A DNA stretch of 64,000 nt from Patiria pectinifera (GCA_029964075.1 CM057133.1:19120699-19184698), one strand, 5' to 3'; shown: positions 33,029 to 46,455, counted from the first letter of the stretch. Translations and numbers: made by a program. The notes: generated from the sequence alone by a model not told the origin.

Positions 33029-33412
33029 ATGTTGGTAGTGTCCCAAATTGTCAGTCATCTTTGTGATCAGAAGCCATGACACCAATACATACTGTGTAGC
33101 CAAGGATCACTAGATACATGCAGCATTAGCAATGCTGCAACTTGGGAAGCAGTAGTAGGGGATCACCGTGAAAGGATACGGCTTTTTAATATCAAATTGT
33201 CAAATAAACCACAAGGGAAACTGACTAGGTTCAATTTTGGTGATTTTAAAGTTGAACAAAGAATTGACTGGGGCGGGAAACTGACTAGGTTCAATTTTTG
33301 TAAATTACAAACTCTTAATACCACGAACAAGTTTCAAGATTCCTTAAAATCCAACTGAATGTGCCTCTTGTACATGTACAGGGTGCCCCACAGTCAAAGA
33401 CCAATTAATAAA
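33029..33412. other. spacer with a second SINE-tail copy
   Basis: About 33196-33300 repeats the tail of the neighbouring SINE-like element, partly duplicated in itself (AAACTGACTAGGTTCAATTT twice). At about 33413 the sequence switches to Helentron family F2. Confidence 0.5.
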
Positions 33413-34475
33413 AGTCTCCAAAAGTCTTTTCCAATACAACACTGATATATCTTACTGAGTAGTTCTGAAATTCGGCCGAGAATTACTATGAGAAGGAAAA
33501 AGAAATCGTATTTTATTACGTTTGCCATTTGATTGAAAATATTCCCAAGAGTCAGAATATCAAGTAATATTTTATAAACATGTTTTAGTTTAAAGGCAAA
33601 TCACGTATTTAAAGGTGCAGTTTTTCTGCAGTGGGATTTTTAACCCATTGACTTTGTACACGTTTTCAAGCCACCATTTTTATAACTTGGCGATCTGGAA
33701 TCGCAGCCATACAGCCAAGGAAGACCCTCATACAAAAATTATACCAATACTATGACGTCACGATGACGTCATCACCTATTTTTTGTGATTTTTGAAAATT
33801 TACGTGCATATTGTGAAGTCTTATATCTACAGAAATGTAAGTCCGATTGGGTTCAAACTTGGTATGTGGCTATACCAGGATGTGTTATAGATTAAAAATG
33901 AGGTGACGTCATGATGTCGTCATCCTGAGATTTATATATGAATATTTGATTTTTTGGACCTTTTAGCCATATCTCCCGAACGCAACATGCAAAATGCAAA
34001 ATTCTTTTTTGCATTTGGTCTGTTAGGTTATAGGTATTCGCACAAAACTTGAAAAATGTATGACGTCATCATGATGTCATCAAAATGCGTTTTTTCAATA
34101 CTCATATAAGGAAAGGTCCAATTGTCATGAAACTTGGTGGGTAGGTAGATAATCGTACTAGTATGCAAAGTCCGAAGTGACGTCACGATGACGTCATCAA
34201 AAATTTAAAAAAAATGTCGATTTTCAAAGTGCATTTTCGACTCTTTGCCAGTAATTCATTTAGATCACTCTTTGTCCAAGCAAAGACCTTGTACACACGC
34301 ACATACATCGTACTGCCGAGGTAAAATCCTGTCCACATCAGTGACCGTTTTAGCCGTTTTTCGGCTAACTTTGACAGATTTTATGTTCATGCATATTCAG
34401 GGCATATTATTGGTTAAAAAAAATCATAATGCGGAAAAGCCCTATGTTCTGTTGCAAACAAACATAGACCTCTAG
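33413..34475 (+). mobile_element. F2 copy, 5'-truncated
   Basis: It begins in the middle of the F2 second block and ends at the F2 3' terminus (CTAG 34472-34475). Its 5' terminus is not found anywhere to the left in the window. Confidence 0.75.
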
Positions 34476-36092
34476 TTTTTTCTTCTCCTTTTTCAGACTT
34501 TTTCTCCATAGGTTTAACACACGTTTCTTCCACCAGTCCACTTTGCCACTTTTTCAAATCCGATTAATTTCAGACTTGGTACATACTTAGACCACCACCC
34601 ACAGATGGTCCTAGAAGAAATTTGTGATCGTGACGTCATCAGGTGTCAGGTTACGTCACATTAAAGATGCATTTTTCCCCATATGTTTTGTACACGTTTT
34701 AAAACACTCCAGTTTGGCATCTTCGTAAATCCGATCGACTTTAAACTTAATTCAGACTTGGACCACCACCCACAAATGGTCCTAGACGAAATTTGTGATC
34801 GTGACGTCATCAGGTGTCAGGTTACGTCACATTAAAGATGCATTTTTCCCCTTATGTTTTGTACACGTTTTAAAACACTCCAGTTTGGCATCTTCGTAAA
34901 TCCGATCGACTTTAATTTTAATTCATACTTAGACCACCACCCACAGATGGTCCTAGAAGAAATTCGTGATCGTGACGTCATCAGGTGTCCGGTTACGTCA
35001 CATTAAAGATGCATTTTTTCCCCATATGCTTTGTACACGTTTTAAAACACTCCAGTTTGGCATCTTCGTAAATCCGATCGACTTTAAACTTAATTCAGAC
35101 TTGGACCGACACCCACAAATGGTCCTAGACGAAATTCGTGATCGTGACGTCATCAAGTGTCAGGTTACGTCACATTAAATATGTATTTTTCCCCATAGGG
35201 TTTGTACATGTTTTAAAACGCTCCATTTCGGCACTTTCGTAGATCCGATCGACGTTACACTTGGTACACACTTAGACCATCACCCGCAGATGGTCCTTGA
35301 AGAAATTCGTGATCGTGACGTCATCAGGTGTTACGTTACTTCACAATAAAGATGCACATTTTCCCTATATGTTTTCTACACGTTTTAAAACACTCCACCT
35401 TGGCACCTTCATAAATGCGATCGACCTCAGACTTAATACATACTTAGACCACCGCCCACAGATGGTCCAAGACGAAATTTGTGATCGTGGCGTCATCAGG
35501 TGTTGGGTTACGTCACATTAAAGATGCGTTTTTCCCATATGTTTTGTACACGTTTTAAAACACTCCACTTTGGCACCTTCGTAAATCCCATCGACCTCAG
35601 TCTTGATACATACTTAGACCACCACCCACAGATGGTCCTAGAAGAAATGCGCGATCGTGACGTCATCAGGTGTTGGGTTACATCACATTATAGATGCATT
35701 TTTCCCCATAGGGTTTGTACACGTTTTAAAACACTCTACTTTGGCACTTTTGTTAATTATGCGATCGACGTTAGACCTGGTACACACTTAGACTACCACC
35801 CACAGATGGTCCGAGAAGAAGTTCGTGATCGTACCAATTCCGAGATGGGTTATAGATAAAAATTTATGTGATGTCATCATCAAATGTCATGTGACGTCCC
35901 TTAAAGGGGAATTTTGTTCTTTATAGGCCTATATTTACAGACCTATATGATCGATTTGGTTATAACTTGACATGTACGTATAATGTGCTGTTATATATGA
36001 CATTTTTAGTGATGTCACTGATTGTTCATCACGTGCACAGAGTATTTCGAATATCCGAAACAGCTTGTGTTTGTCCACAAACACATCTCTGG
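34476..36092 (+). mobile_element. F1 body without visible 5' terminus
   Basis: This is an F1 interior with about eight 171-bp units, then the conserved F1 3' block (about 35850-36055) and an F1 3' terminus ending CTGG instead of CTAG. Its start is expected upstream of 33413. Confidence 0.72.
34560..35840 (+). repeat. 171-bp tandem repeat array (F1 core)
   Basis: The marker GATCGTGACGTCATCA recurs at steps of 171, 171, 172, 171, 172 and 170 bp (34631, 34802, 34973, 35145, 35316, 35488, 35658). Each unit contains TTTTGTACACGTTTTAAAAC, a CCGATCGAC-type site, ACCACCCACAGATGGTCC and usually TGACGTCA. The same units form arrays at about 36830-37380, 37950-38720, 39080-39560, 44050-44870, 46456-47560, 48060-48680, 55920-56710, 56960-57500, 58100-58660, 58830-59340, 59810-60740, 61230-61920, 62450-63130 and 63650-64000. 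Confidence 0.9.
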
Positions 36093-36655
36093 TTTATTCT
36101 TTCTTTTTGTCGCCAAAAATCCCATAGACTTTGTACAAGATTTTGCTGTGCGGCACTTTTGGTATTCATCCTTGTCATACATCTTTTAAAGTCAGCATAT
36201 GCATTAAAGACGTGACTTGAAGGGTGACGTAATGATTACGTCATCATGGGTCACGTGACGTCATCACAAACATGCATAATTTGAAGTCCTTTATCTAGAG
36301 AATTGTAAGTCCGATTTGTTAACACTTGGTATGTGGGTAGACCGGGATGTGTTGTACATAACAAAATGAGGTGACGTCATGATGACGTCATCGTGCAATT
36401 TTATATTAATTTTTGAATTTTTGGATCTTCCACAATGACAAAATGTGCATTGACAAGTGTTGTCAAGATGACGTCATTGCAGGGCATTTGGCCTCATAAA
36501 AATTATATTTTAGGAATTATTCACAGCATTTTGAACAACCTTTAACTGCATGAAACACTCTAAAAAAGTGACTGCAAAAGGACCAACAAAACATAAATAT
36601 TTGTAACATGCGAAAAAGCCCTGTGTTCTGTTTTCAAAAAGACTTACAGCTCTAG
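36093..36655 (+). mobile_element. F2 remnant
   Basis: It starts with the sequence normally just inside the F2 T-run (CTTTCTTTTTGTCGCC) and ends at a slightly diverged F2 3' terminus (CTAG 36652-36655). It lacks most of the F2 interior and its 5' hairpin. Confidence 0.7.
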
Positions 36656-36719
36656 TTAGCTGTTTCGGTGTACACACCGAAACAGCTCTTGTTTTTGTTA
36701 AGATTTTTTTTTTCTTTTT

Positions 36720-37799
36720 AGCTGTTTCGGTGTACACACCGAAACAGCTCTTGTTTTCTTTAAGATTTTTTTTTTTTCTCCTTTTTCAGACTTTTTCTCC
36801 ATAGGTTTAACACACGTTTCTTCTACCAGTCCACTTTGCCACTTTTTAAAATCCGATTGATTTAAGACTTGGTACATACTTAGACCACCACCCACAGATG
36901 GTCCTAGAAGAAATTTGTGATCATGACGTCATCAGGTGTCAGGTTACATTACGTTAAAGATGCATTTTTCCCCATATGTTTTGTACACGTTTTAAAACAC
37001 TCCAGTTTGGCATCATCGTAAATCCGATCAATTTTAAACTTAATTCATACTTAGACCACTCCCCACAGATGGTTCTAGACGAAATTCGTGATCGTGACGT
37101 CATTAGGTGTCAGGTTACGTCACATTAAAGATGTATTTTTCCCCATAGGGTTTGTACATGTATTAAAACGCTCCATTTCGGCGCTTTCGTAAATCCGATC
37201 GACGTTACACTTGGTACACACTTAGACCATCACCCACAGATGGTCCTTGAAGAAATTCGTGATCGTGACGTCATCAGGTGTCGGGTTACGTCACATTAAA
37301 GATGAGTTTTTCCCCATATGTTTTGTACACGTTTTAAAACACTCCAGTTTGGCATCTTCGTATATCCGATCGACTTTGAAAATATGAAAATATAGGTGCC
37401 GTCATTGTGACATCATCGGTTCTCATGTGAGGGCGCCCTATCTTTACATGATGTGCAGCCCCATATCTCCGCAAGTATAGGTCCGATTGGATTGAAACTT
37501 GGCATTCTCTCATATTGGGATCTGTAATACATGTATTTGATAATATAGCTGAAATCATCGTGACGTCCTTAGCTGTCATGTGAGGGCGCTCTAGCTTTGC
37601 ATCATTTGTAGCCTAATATCTCAACAATTACATGTATGCGTCCGATTGGGTTGAAACTTTGCATTCACACAAACTTGGATTACTTATACACCTGAAATTA
37701 GGTGAAGTCGAGAGTACATCATCGGTCGTCATGTGAGGGCGACTACCATGGCATGAAAAAACCGAAACAGCTTGTGTTTGTCCACAAACACATCTCTAG
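36720..37799 (+). mobile_element. F1 copy B, complete, 1080 bp
   Basis: The start hairpin is 36720-36749, followed by a T-run, 171-bp units, and then a variant 3' part (about 37375-37740) with three GTGAGGGCG motifs not seen in other F1 copies. The 3' terminus ends at CTAG 37796-37799. Confidence 0.8.
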
Positions 37800-37812
37800 T
37801 TTTTCTTTTTTT

Positions 37813-38982
37813 AGCTGTTTCGGCAATTCAGCCGAAACAGCTCTTGTTTTCGTTAAGATTTTTTTTCTTTTTTTTTCTCCTTTTTCAGACTTTTTCTCCA
37901 TAGGTTTAACACACGTTTCTTCTACCAGTCCACTTTGCCACTTTTTTATATCCGATTGATTTCAGACTTGGTATATACTTAGACCACTACCCACAGATGG
38001 TCCTAGAAGAAATTTGTGATCGTGACGTCATCAGGTGTCAGGTTACGTCACATTAAAGATGCATTTTTCCCCATATGTTTTGTACACGTTTTAAAACACT
38101 CCAGTTTGGCATCTTTGTAAATCCGATCGACTCTAAACTTAATTCATACTTAGATGACCACCCACAGATGGTTCTAGACGAAATTCGTGATCGTGACGTC
38201 ATCAACTGTCGGGTTACGTCACATTAAAGATGCATTTTTCCCCATAGGGTTTGTACATGTATTAAAACGCTCCATTTCGGCACTTTCGTAAATCCGATCA
38301 ACGTTACACTTGGTACACACTTAGACCATCACCCACAGATGGTCCTTGAAGAAATTCGTGATCGTGACTTTATCAGGTGTCACGTTACTTCACATTAAAG
38401 ATGCACATTTTCCCCATATGTTTTGTACACGTTATAAAACACTTCACCTTGGCACCTTCATAAATGCGATCGACCTCAGGCTTAATACATACTTCGACCA
38501 CCACCCACAGATGGTCCAAGAAGAAATTAGTGATCGTGGCGTCATCAGGTGTTGGGTTACGTCACATTAAAGATGCGTTTTCCCCCATATGTTTTGTACA
38601 CGTTTTAAAACACTCCACTTTGGCACCTTCGTAAATTATGCGATCGACGTTAGACCTGGTACACACTTATAGACTACCACCCACAGATGGTCCTAGAAGA
38701 AATTCGTGATCGTACCAATGCCGAGATGGGTTATAGATGATGGGTTATAAAATTCATGTGATGTCATCATCAAATGTCATGTGACGTCCCTTAAAGGGGC
38801 ATTTTGTTCTTTATAGGCCTATATTTACAGACCTATATGTTCGATTTGGAAATAACTTGACATTTATGTATAATGTGCTTTTATAGATGACATTTTTAGT
38901 GACGTCACTGATTGTTCATCGCGTGCACAGAATATTTCGAATATCCGAAACAGCTTGTGTTTGTCCACAAACACATCTCTAG
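37813..38982 (+). mobile_element. F1 copy C, complete, 1170 bp
   Basis: The start hairpin at 37813-37842 has loop CAATTCAG instead of TGTACA, with the stem kept. 171-bp units, the conserved 3' block and CTAG 38979-38982 follow. This is a good type copy for F1. Confidence 0.82.
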
Positions 38983-40047
38983 TTTTCTTTTCTTCTCCTT
39001 TTTCAGACTTTTTCTCCATAGGTTTAACACACGTTTCTTCTGGCAGTCCACTTTGCCACATTTATAAAACCGATTGATTTCAGACTTAGTACATACTTAG
39101 ACCACCACCCACAGATGGTCCTAGAAGAAATTTGTGATCGTGACGTCATCAGGTGTCAGGTTACGTCACATTAAAGATGCATTTTTCCCCGTATGTTTTG
39201 TACACGTTTTAAAACACTCCAGTTTGGCATCTTCGTAAATCCGATCAACTTTAAACTTAATTCACACTTAGACCACCACCAACAGATGGTCCTTGAAGAA
39301 ATTCCTGATCGTGACGTCATCAGGTGTTACGTTACTTCACATTAAAGATGCACATTTTCCCAATAGGTTTTGTACACGATTTAAAACGCTCCACTTTGGC
39401 ACTTTCATAAATTTGATCGACTTTATACTTAGTACACACTTAGACCACTACCCATAGATGGTCCTAAAAGAAATTCGTCATCGTGGCGTCATGAGGTGTC
39501 AGGTTACATCACATTAAAGACGCATTGTTTCCCTATTGGTTTTGTACACGTTTTTCTTCAAACTGAACTTCGGAAGTACAAGTCTGATTGGGTTAAAACT
39601 TGGTATGCATATTCACATGGATGTGTTATAGATGGAAATTGAAGTGACATCATCATCAAATGTCATGTGAAGTCCCTTAAAGGGGCATTTTATTTTTTAT
39701 AGGTCTATATCTACAGTACTAAAATGTTCGATTTGGTTGTAACTTGAGATGTACATATTATAATGTGCTGTTATAGATGACATTTATAGTGACGTCACTG
39801 ATTGTTCATCCCGTTCTCAGAGTATTTCAAATATCCGAAACAGCTTGTGTTTGTCCACAAACACATTTCTAGTTAGCTGTTTCGGTGACTCACCGAAACA
39901 GCTCTTGTTTTCGTTAAGATTTTTTAGCTGTTTCGGTTACACACCGAAACAGCTCTTGTTTTCGTTAAGATTTTTTTAGCTGTTTCGGTGTACACACCGA
40001 AACAGCTCTTGTTTTCGTTAAGATTTTTTTTTTTTTTTTTTTTTTTT

Positions 40048-43000
40048 GGCTTTTCCGCAAAGTGCGGAAAAGCCTTTGTTTTTGTTCTCATTTTTTTTCC
40101 CTTCTTCTTTTTGTCGCCTAAACCCCATAGACTTTGTGCATGTTTTTTTCTGGCCTCCACTTTTGGCATTAATCTTTGTCATACATCATTCAAAGTTTGC
40201 ATAAGCATAGTCCCTATAGCAAAGACGTGTCCCGAAGATTGACGTCATGGTGACGTCATCGACTAATTTATTATAGATTTTTGAATATTTAATTTTTCCC
40301 ATAGACTTTGTACACAGAAATTTAAAACAAATTGTCGCTTTTCAAAGGGCATTTTCGACTCTTTGCCAGTTATTCATTTACACCACTCTTTGTCCAAGCA
40401 AAGACCCTAATTCAAACAACATTGTGGAATGATGACGTCATGATGACGTCATCAGGTGTTTATTTATAGGCAAGTAAATTGTGACACTTTTAATATTTAA
40501 AAATGCATAAGAAATCAACCGTACGCGTCCGCAGCATTCTGTTGCCGGCAAGTGGTAGAGTAGGTTGAGGTCTTCATTTCATTCTGTGTGCGTGCAATCA
40601 CGTGACCTTTGCTTCCGGTCGAAAAAGGCCCAAACCGGAAGTGGCTTATTATTTGAAAATGGTAATAGAAATGAACTTGCTTTCAACGGTGTTAGTCTCT
40701 TGGCCGATAGTATTCTTCAAATCATCTACCGATGATGTCATGCAATCTTCGAGCGCCCTCTAGCGACAGGTTGAAAATTTGCAAAAATGTATTTTGAATA
40801 GATGTCTGTGGCGGAGTTTGTCGGAATCGCCTAAATATTGGTGTATATGATGACCTTGACCCACTTAAGACGTGTGCGAAGTTTTAGGCAAATGACGTCA
40901 TCAGACCGGAAGTTATAATAAAAAGACCCTTTTTCATTTGAAAATTCCTGAAAAATCAACCATGCCAGTTTTTATATATGTGTTTTTACTTTAATTGTCG
41001 ATTTAAGGGTAGGTCTAAAACATTTCAAAGTTTCGAGGCGATAAGTGAACTCGAACATACCCTGCGCACGCTTAAAACTTCACGTTGACAATACCTCTGC
41101 TTCAAAACATGCACAAGACAGGACGTCCACAATGTACATGTACATGCAAGTACGTTGTACATAGGCACATACATCGTATGTCAGTCAGCCTGCAGCGCAC
41201 GTGTGGCTGAGGCCAAATCCCGTCCACAGTGACCGTTTTAGCCGATTTTCGGCTAACTTTGACAGATTTTATGTTCATGCATGCGCATAGACAGGGACGT
41301 ATTATAGCACTTTTGGCATTAATCTTTGTCAGATATCATTGAAAGTTGGCATAAGCATAGTCCCTATAGCCAAGATGTGTCCCGAAGAGTGACGTCATGG
41401 TGACGTCAGCAAGTGATTTATTATGGATTCATGAATAATTATTTTTTCTCATAGACTTTGTACCCAGCTTTCTCCACAAGTCTTTCCCTATACAACACTG
41501 ATAGATCTTACTGAGTAGTTTTGAACTTCGGCTGAGAATTACTATGAGAAGGAAAAAAAAATCGTATTTTTTTACGACTGTCATTTGATTGAAAATATTC
41601 CCAAGAGTTAGAATAGCAAGTAATATTTTATAAAAATGTTTCAGTTTAAAGGAAAATCACGCATTTAAAGGTGCAGTTTTTCTGCTGTGGGGTTTTTAAC
41701 CTATTGACTTTGTACACGTTTTCAAGCCACCATTTTCATAACTTGGCGATCTGGAATCGTCATCAAAGTTACAGCCAAGGAAGACCCTCATACAAAAATT
41801 ATGCCAAGACTATGAGATCATGATGACGTCATCATCAAGTGATTTATAATGGATTCATGAATAATTAATTTTTCATAGACTTTGTACACAGCTTTCTCCA
41901 CAAGTCTTTTCCTATACAACACTGATATATCTTACTGAGTAGTTCTGAACTTCGGCTGAGAATTACTATGAGGAGGAAAAAGAAATCGTATTTTTTACGT
42001 TTGCCATTTGATTGAAAATATTCCCAAGAGTCAGAATATCAAGTAATATTTTATAAAAATGTTTCAGTTTAAAGGCAAATCACGTATTTAAAGGTGCAGT
42101 TTTTCTGCTGTGGTATTTTTAACCCATTGACTTTGTACACGTTTTCAAGCCACCATTTTTATAACTTGGCGATCTGGAATCGTCATCAAAGTTACAGCCA
42201 AGGAAGACCCTCATACAAAAATTATGCCAAGACTATTACGTCACGATGACGTCATCACCTAATTTTTTATTGATTTTTGAAAATTTACGTACATATTGTG
42301 CAGTCTTATATCTACAGAAATGTAAGTCCGATTGGGTATGTGGCTATACCAGGATGTGTTATAGATTAAAAATGAGAAGACGTCATGATGACGTCATCCT
42401 GAGATTTTATATGAATATTTATTTTTTTGGACCTTTTAACCATATCTCCCGAACGCAACATGCAAAATGCAAAATTCTTTTTTGCGTTTGGTCTGTTATG
42501 TAATAGCTATTCGCACAAAACTTGAAAAATGTGTGACGTCATCATGACATCATCAAAATGCGATTTTTCAAAACTCATATAAGGAAAGGTCCAATTGTCA
42601 TGAAACTTGGTGGGTAGGTAGTTAATCATACTAGTATGCACTATTCGAAGTGACGTCACGATGACGTTATCAAAAATTTAACAATATTTGTCAATTTTCA
42701 AAGTGCGTTTTCTACTCTTTGCCAGTAATTTATTTAGATCACTCTTTGTCCAAGCAAAGACCTTGTACACACGCACATACATCGTATTGTCGAGGTCAAT
42801 TCCTGTCCACAATGACCGTTTTAGCCGATTTTCGGCTAACTTTGACAGATTTCATGTTCATGCATATTCAGGGCATATTATTGATTAAAAAAACTTGGTG
42901 ACGTCATCGACTAATTTATTATAGATTTTTGAATATTTAATTTTTCCCATAGACTTTGTACACAGAAATTTAAAACAAATTGTCGCTTTTCAAAGGGCAT

Positions 43001-43980
43001 TTTCGACTCTTTGCCAATAATTCATTTACACCACTCTTTATCTAAGCAAAGACCCTAATTCAAACAACATTGTGGAATGATGACGTCATGATGACGTCAT
43101 TCTGTGTTTATTTATAGGCAATTAAATTGTGGCACTTTTAATATTTAAAAGTGCATAAGAAATCAACCGTACGCGTCCGCAGCATTCTGTTGCCGGCAAG
43201 TGGTAGAGTAGGTTGAGGTCTTTATTTCATGTCGTGTGCGGGAAATCACGTGACCCTTGCGTCCGGTCGAAAAAGGCCAAAACCGGAAGTGGCTTATTAT
43301 TTAAAAGTGGTAATAGATATGAACTTGCTTTTAACGGTGTTAGTCTCTTGGCCGATAGTTTTCTTCAAATCATCTACCGATGACGTCATGCAATCTTCGA
43401 GCGCCCTCTAGCGACAGGTTGAACATTTTCAAAAATGTATTTTGAATAGATGTCTGTGGCGAAGTTTGTCGAAATCGCCTAAATATTGGTGTATATGATG
43501 ACCTTGACCCACTTAAGACGTGTGCGAAGTTTTAGGCAGATGACGTCATCAAACCGGAAGTTATAATGAAAAGACCCTTTTTCTTTTGAAAATTCCTGAA
43601 AAATCAACCTTGGCAGTTTTTAAATAGTTTTTACTTAAATTGTCGATTTAAGGGTAGGTCTAAAACATTTCAAAGCTTCGAGGCAATAAGCCAACTCGGA
43701 CATGCCCTGCTTACGCTTAAAACTTCAAGTTGACAATACCTCTGCTTTAAAACATGTACATGTACATGTACATGCACGTACGTAGTACATCTCGTATGTC
43801 AGTCAGCCCGCAGCGCACATGTTGCTGAGGTCAAATCCTGTCCACAGTGACCGTTTTAGCCGATTTTCGGCTAACTTTGACAGATTTTATGTTCATGCAT
43901 AGTCAGGGACGTATTATTGATAAAAAAATCATAATGCGGAAAAGCCCTATGTTCTGTTGCAAACAGACATAGATCTCTAG
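40048..43980 (+). mobile_element. F2 copy with duplicated interior, 3.9 kb
   Basis: The start hairpin is 40048-40074 and the 3' terminus CTAG is 43977-43980. The interior is block alpha (about 40260-41300), two versions of block beta (about 41310-42890), and alpha again (about 42896-43900), whereas the type copy at 51976-55854 has alpha and beta once. An internal duplication of about 2.6 kb is likely. Confidence 0.75.
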
Positions 43981-44867
43981 TTTTTTTTCTTATTTTTCCA
44001 CTTTTCTCCTTAGGTTTTGTACACGTTTTTCTTCTACCAGTCCACTTTGGCACTTTCGTAAACCCGATCGACATGAGACTTGGTACATACCTAGACCACC
44101 ACCCTCAGATGTGTCTAGAAGAAATTTGTGATCGTGACGTCATCAGGTGTCGGGTTACGTCAAATTAAAGATGCATTTTCCCCATATGATTTGTACACGT
44201 TTTAAAACACTCCACTTTGGGCACTTTCGTAAATCTGATCAACTTCAGACTTGGTACATACTAAAATCACCACCAACAGATTCTCCTAAAAGAAATTCGT
44301 GATCGTACAGTCATCAGGTGTCAAGTTACATCACTTTAAAGAAGCATTTTTCCCCATTTGTTTTGTACACGTTTTACAACCCTCCAGTTTGGCATCTTCG
44401 TAAATCCAATCGACTCTAAATTTAATTCATACTTAGACCACCACCCACAGATGGTCCTAGAAGAAATTCGTGATCGTTACGTCATCAGGTGTCGGGTTAC
44501 GTCACATTAAAGATGCACATTTTCCCCCGTATGTTTTGTACACGTTTTAAAACACTCCACTTTAGGCACCGTCATAAATCTGATGGTCTTCAGACTTAAT
44601 TCATACTTAGACCACCACCCACAGATGGTCCTTAACGAAATTCATGATTGTGACGTCATCAGGTGTCAGGTTACGTCACATTAAAGATTCATTTTTCCCC
44701 ATTGGGTTTGTACACGTTTTAAAACGCTCCATTTCGGCACTTTCGTAAATCTGATCGACGTTACACTTGATACACACTTACACCACCACCCACAGATGGT
44801 CCTAGAAGAAATTCGTAATCATGACGTCATCAAGTGTCAAGTTACGTAACATTAAAGGTGCATTTTT

Positions 44868-45128
44868 TGTCCATAGGGTTTGTACACGTTCTTTTCTCCA
44901 TAGGGTTTGTACACGTTCTTTTCTCCATAGGTTTTGTACACGTTCTTTTCTCCATAGGGTTTGTACACGTACTTTTCTCCATAGGTTTTGTACACGTTCT
45001 TTTCTCCATAGGGTTTGTACACGTTCTTTTCTCCATAGGCATTGTGCACGTTGTTTTCTCCATAGGGTTTGTACACGTTCTTTTCTCCATAGGCATTGTG
45101 CACGTTGTTTTCTCCATAGGCTTTGTAC
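44868..45128 (+). repeat. 27-bp tandem repeat, about 9.5 copies
   Basis: The unit CTCCATAGGGTTTGTACACG plus TTCTTTT recurs every 27 bp, with the word CCATAGG ten times. It is a local expansion of the sequence that starts every F1 interior. Because 27 is a multiple of three, most frames are open on both strands and give periodic peptides, which I do not regard as genes. Confidence 0.92.
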
Positions 45129-46455
45129 CACCCATAGCTGGCCAGGTCCCCGTGCACTCTACGCGGTACAGTCATGATGCCACAGATTTATGCGGCTTAC
45201 GTAAATGTGACAAACTTGTAGTTGGGTATGTGAGTTGGGATAATCATGATTTATCAGAAGTTAACAACTTTAAAGAATTTCTTAAATGTTAATGTGGGAT
45301 TTTCGGGGATTTGTTCAAGTGCGCCACGTTAGGAACAATGGAAAGAATTCGATATAGGCCTAAGCCTCCACCTCTATGGGCCATGACAGGAAACGTCGAA
45401 GTATTTTTAAAGAAAATCTTGATTTTTTCCCCTCCTAAATTTCCGTTTCTTCGTCAGATTTACAACTTTTGGTACTTTTCAAGTCATATCTAAGAAAATA
45501 ACTGAGTACGTATATGGAATTCTTTCCAAGACGTTTTGTTTTCTTGTCAGACCTCGCACACAACTGTGGCACTGTTAAAGTTGTTTGCTGCCCTCTAGTG
45601 TTTTAAATGATCTACCTATAATGAAACGTTCGAGATTGTCAGGATTATATTTCGAGGGTCAAAATTACATACAATCTGAGGAATCAATGTGTGCAGTTAA
45701 AAGGAGACAGTCATGTGACGAATGCAGGGTCGGGGGTAAAAGGATATCATCAGAGAAGAGCAAAACTGGATACCAATTGATGATTTGGGCAGTCATATAC
45801 ATGTAGGCTGATAAAGTTTAAATCAGAGGTGCTTAGTAAACTACATGTAAAGAATACACAATTCACATAGAAGCACCCCCCCCCCCCCCATTGCACAACC
45901 ATACCCATTGCCTACCATGTGGGAAAAATAATCATCCTTGTTTTCAGTCAAGAAATGTGATATATAAGGGACACTTTTTATTTGGCTGAAATGTCTTTCC
46001 AGAGGATCTGAAATTCATTTTTAGAGGTCATGTGTCAATTGCTTCTGAGAAAGTACATAGAAATCAAAAGTACATGTATTTAAAGACATGTATGCCATAA
46101 AATGATTTGTAAAAAGTAATATATAAGCATACAGACACGAAAAGTGCAATTCACTTCAATTCATTAATTTTATTTGCATTTTACAATTTTAAAAAGAATT
46201 GTGATAGTAATTACCAACTTCAACCATAAATGTACACAGTTATAGTTGAACACATTTCTGATGCTACACATGTACTCTTTGGGTGAAGGAAGAAAAATGC
46301 ACTGTAATGTGACAAAGTGATCAATTTTAAAGTGTAAAACACTGATTAATTTTATCTTCAAACATGAATTTTCAATTCAGATTGGTTGATCCATAGACGG
46401 TGTGATATACATTACATGTACATTTAATAGCAATCGTACTGCGCATCAAGCTACC
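45129..46455. other. island of non-array sequence inside F1 copy F
   Basis: These 1.3 kb match neither F1 nor F2 nor any other part of the window. The island is bracketed by nearly identical 285-bp pieces of F1 array (44533-44817 and 46456-46740). A C homopolymer lies at about 45878-45891. The frame 45136-45290 reads a non-repetitive peptide ending NNFKEFLKC and stop, preceded by CCCATAG, a possible splice acceptor; it could be a captured exon, but I cannot name it. Confidence 0.6.

Larger units (their letters stand above)
36658..39872 (+). mobile_element. F1 copy A (hosts copies B and C in its T-run)
   Basis: The start hairpin is 36658-36687. The T-run just inside it contains copy B (36720-37799) and copy C (37813-38982). 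A's own body resumes at 38983 (TTTTCTTTTCTTCTCC) and ends at CTAG 39869-39872. Confidence 0.78.

Noticed and set aside
36658..37842. Hairpins as bacterial-type transcription terminators
   Set aside because: Stem followed by a T-run looks like a terminator, but the context is eukaryotic and the hairpins mark element starts with matched 3' termini.
44802..45292. Overlapping open frames of 97-152 codons on both strands with periodic peptides
   Set aside because: All are produced by a 27-bp tandem repeat whose length is a multiple of three; they lack independent coding signals.
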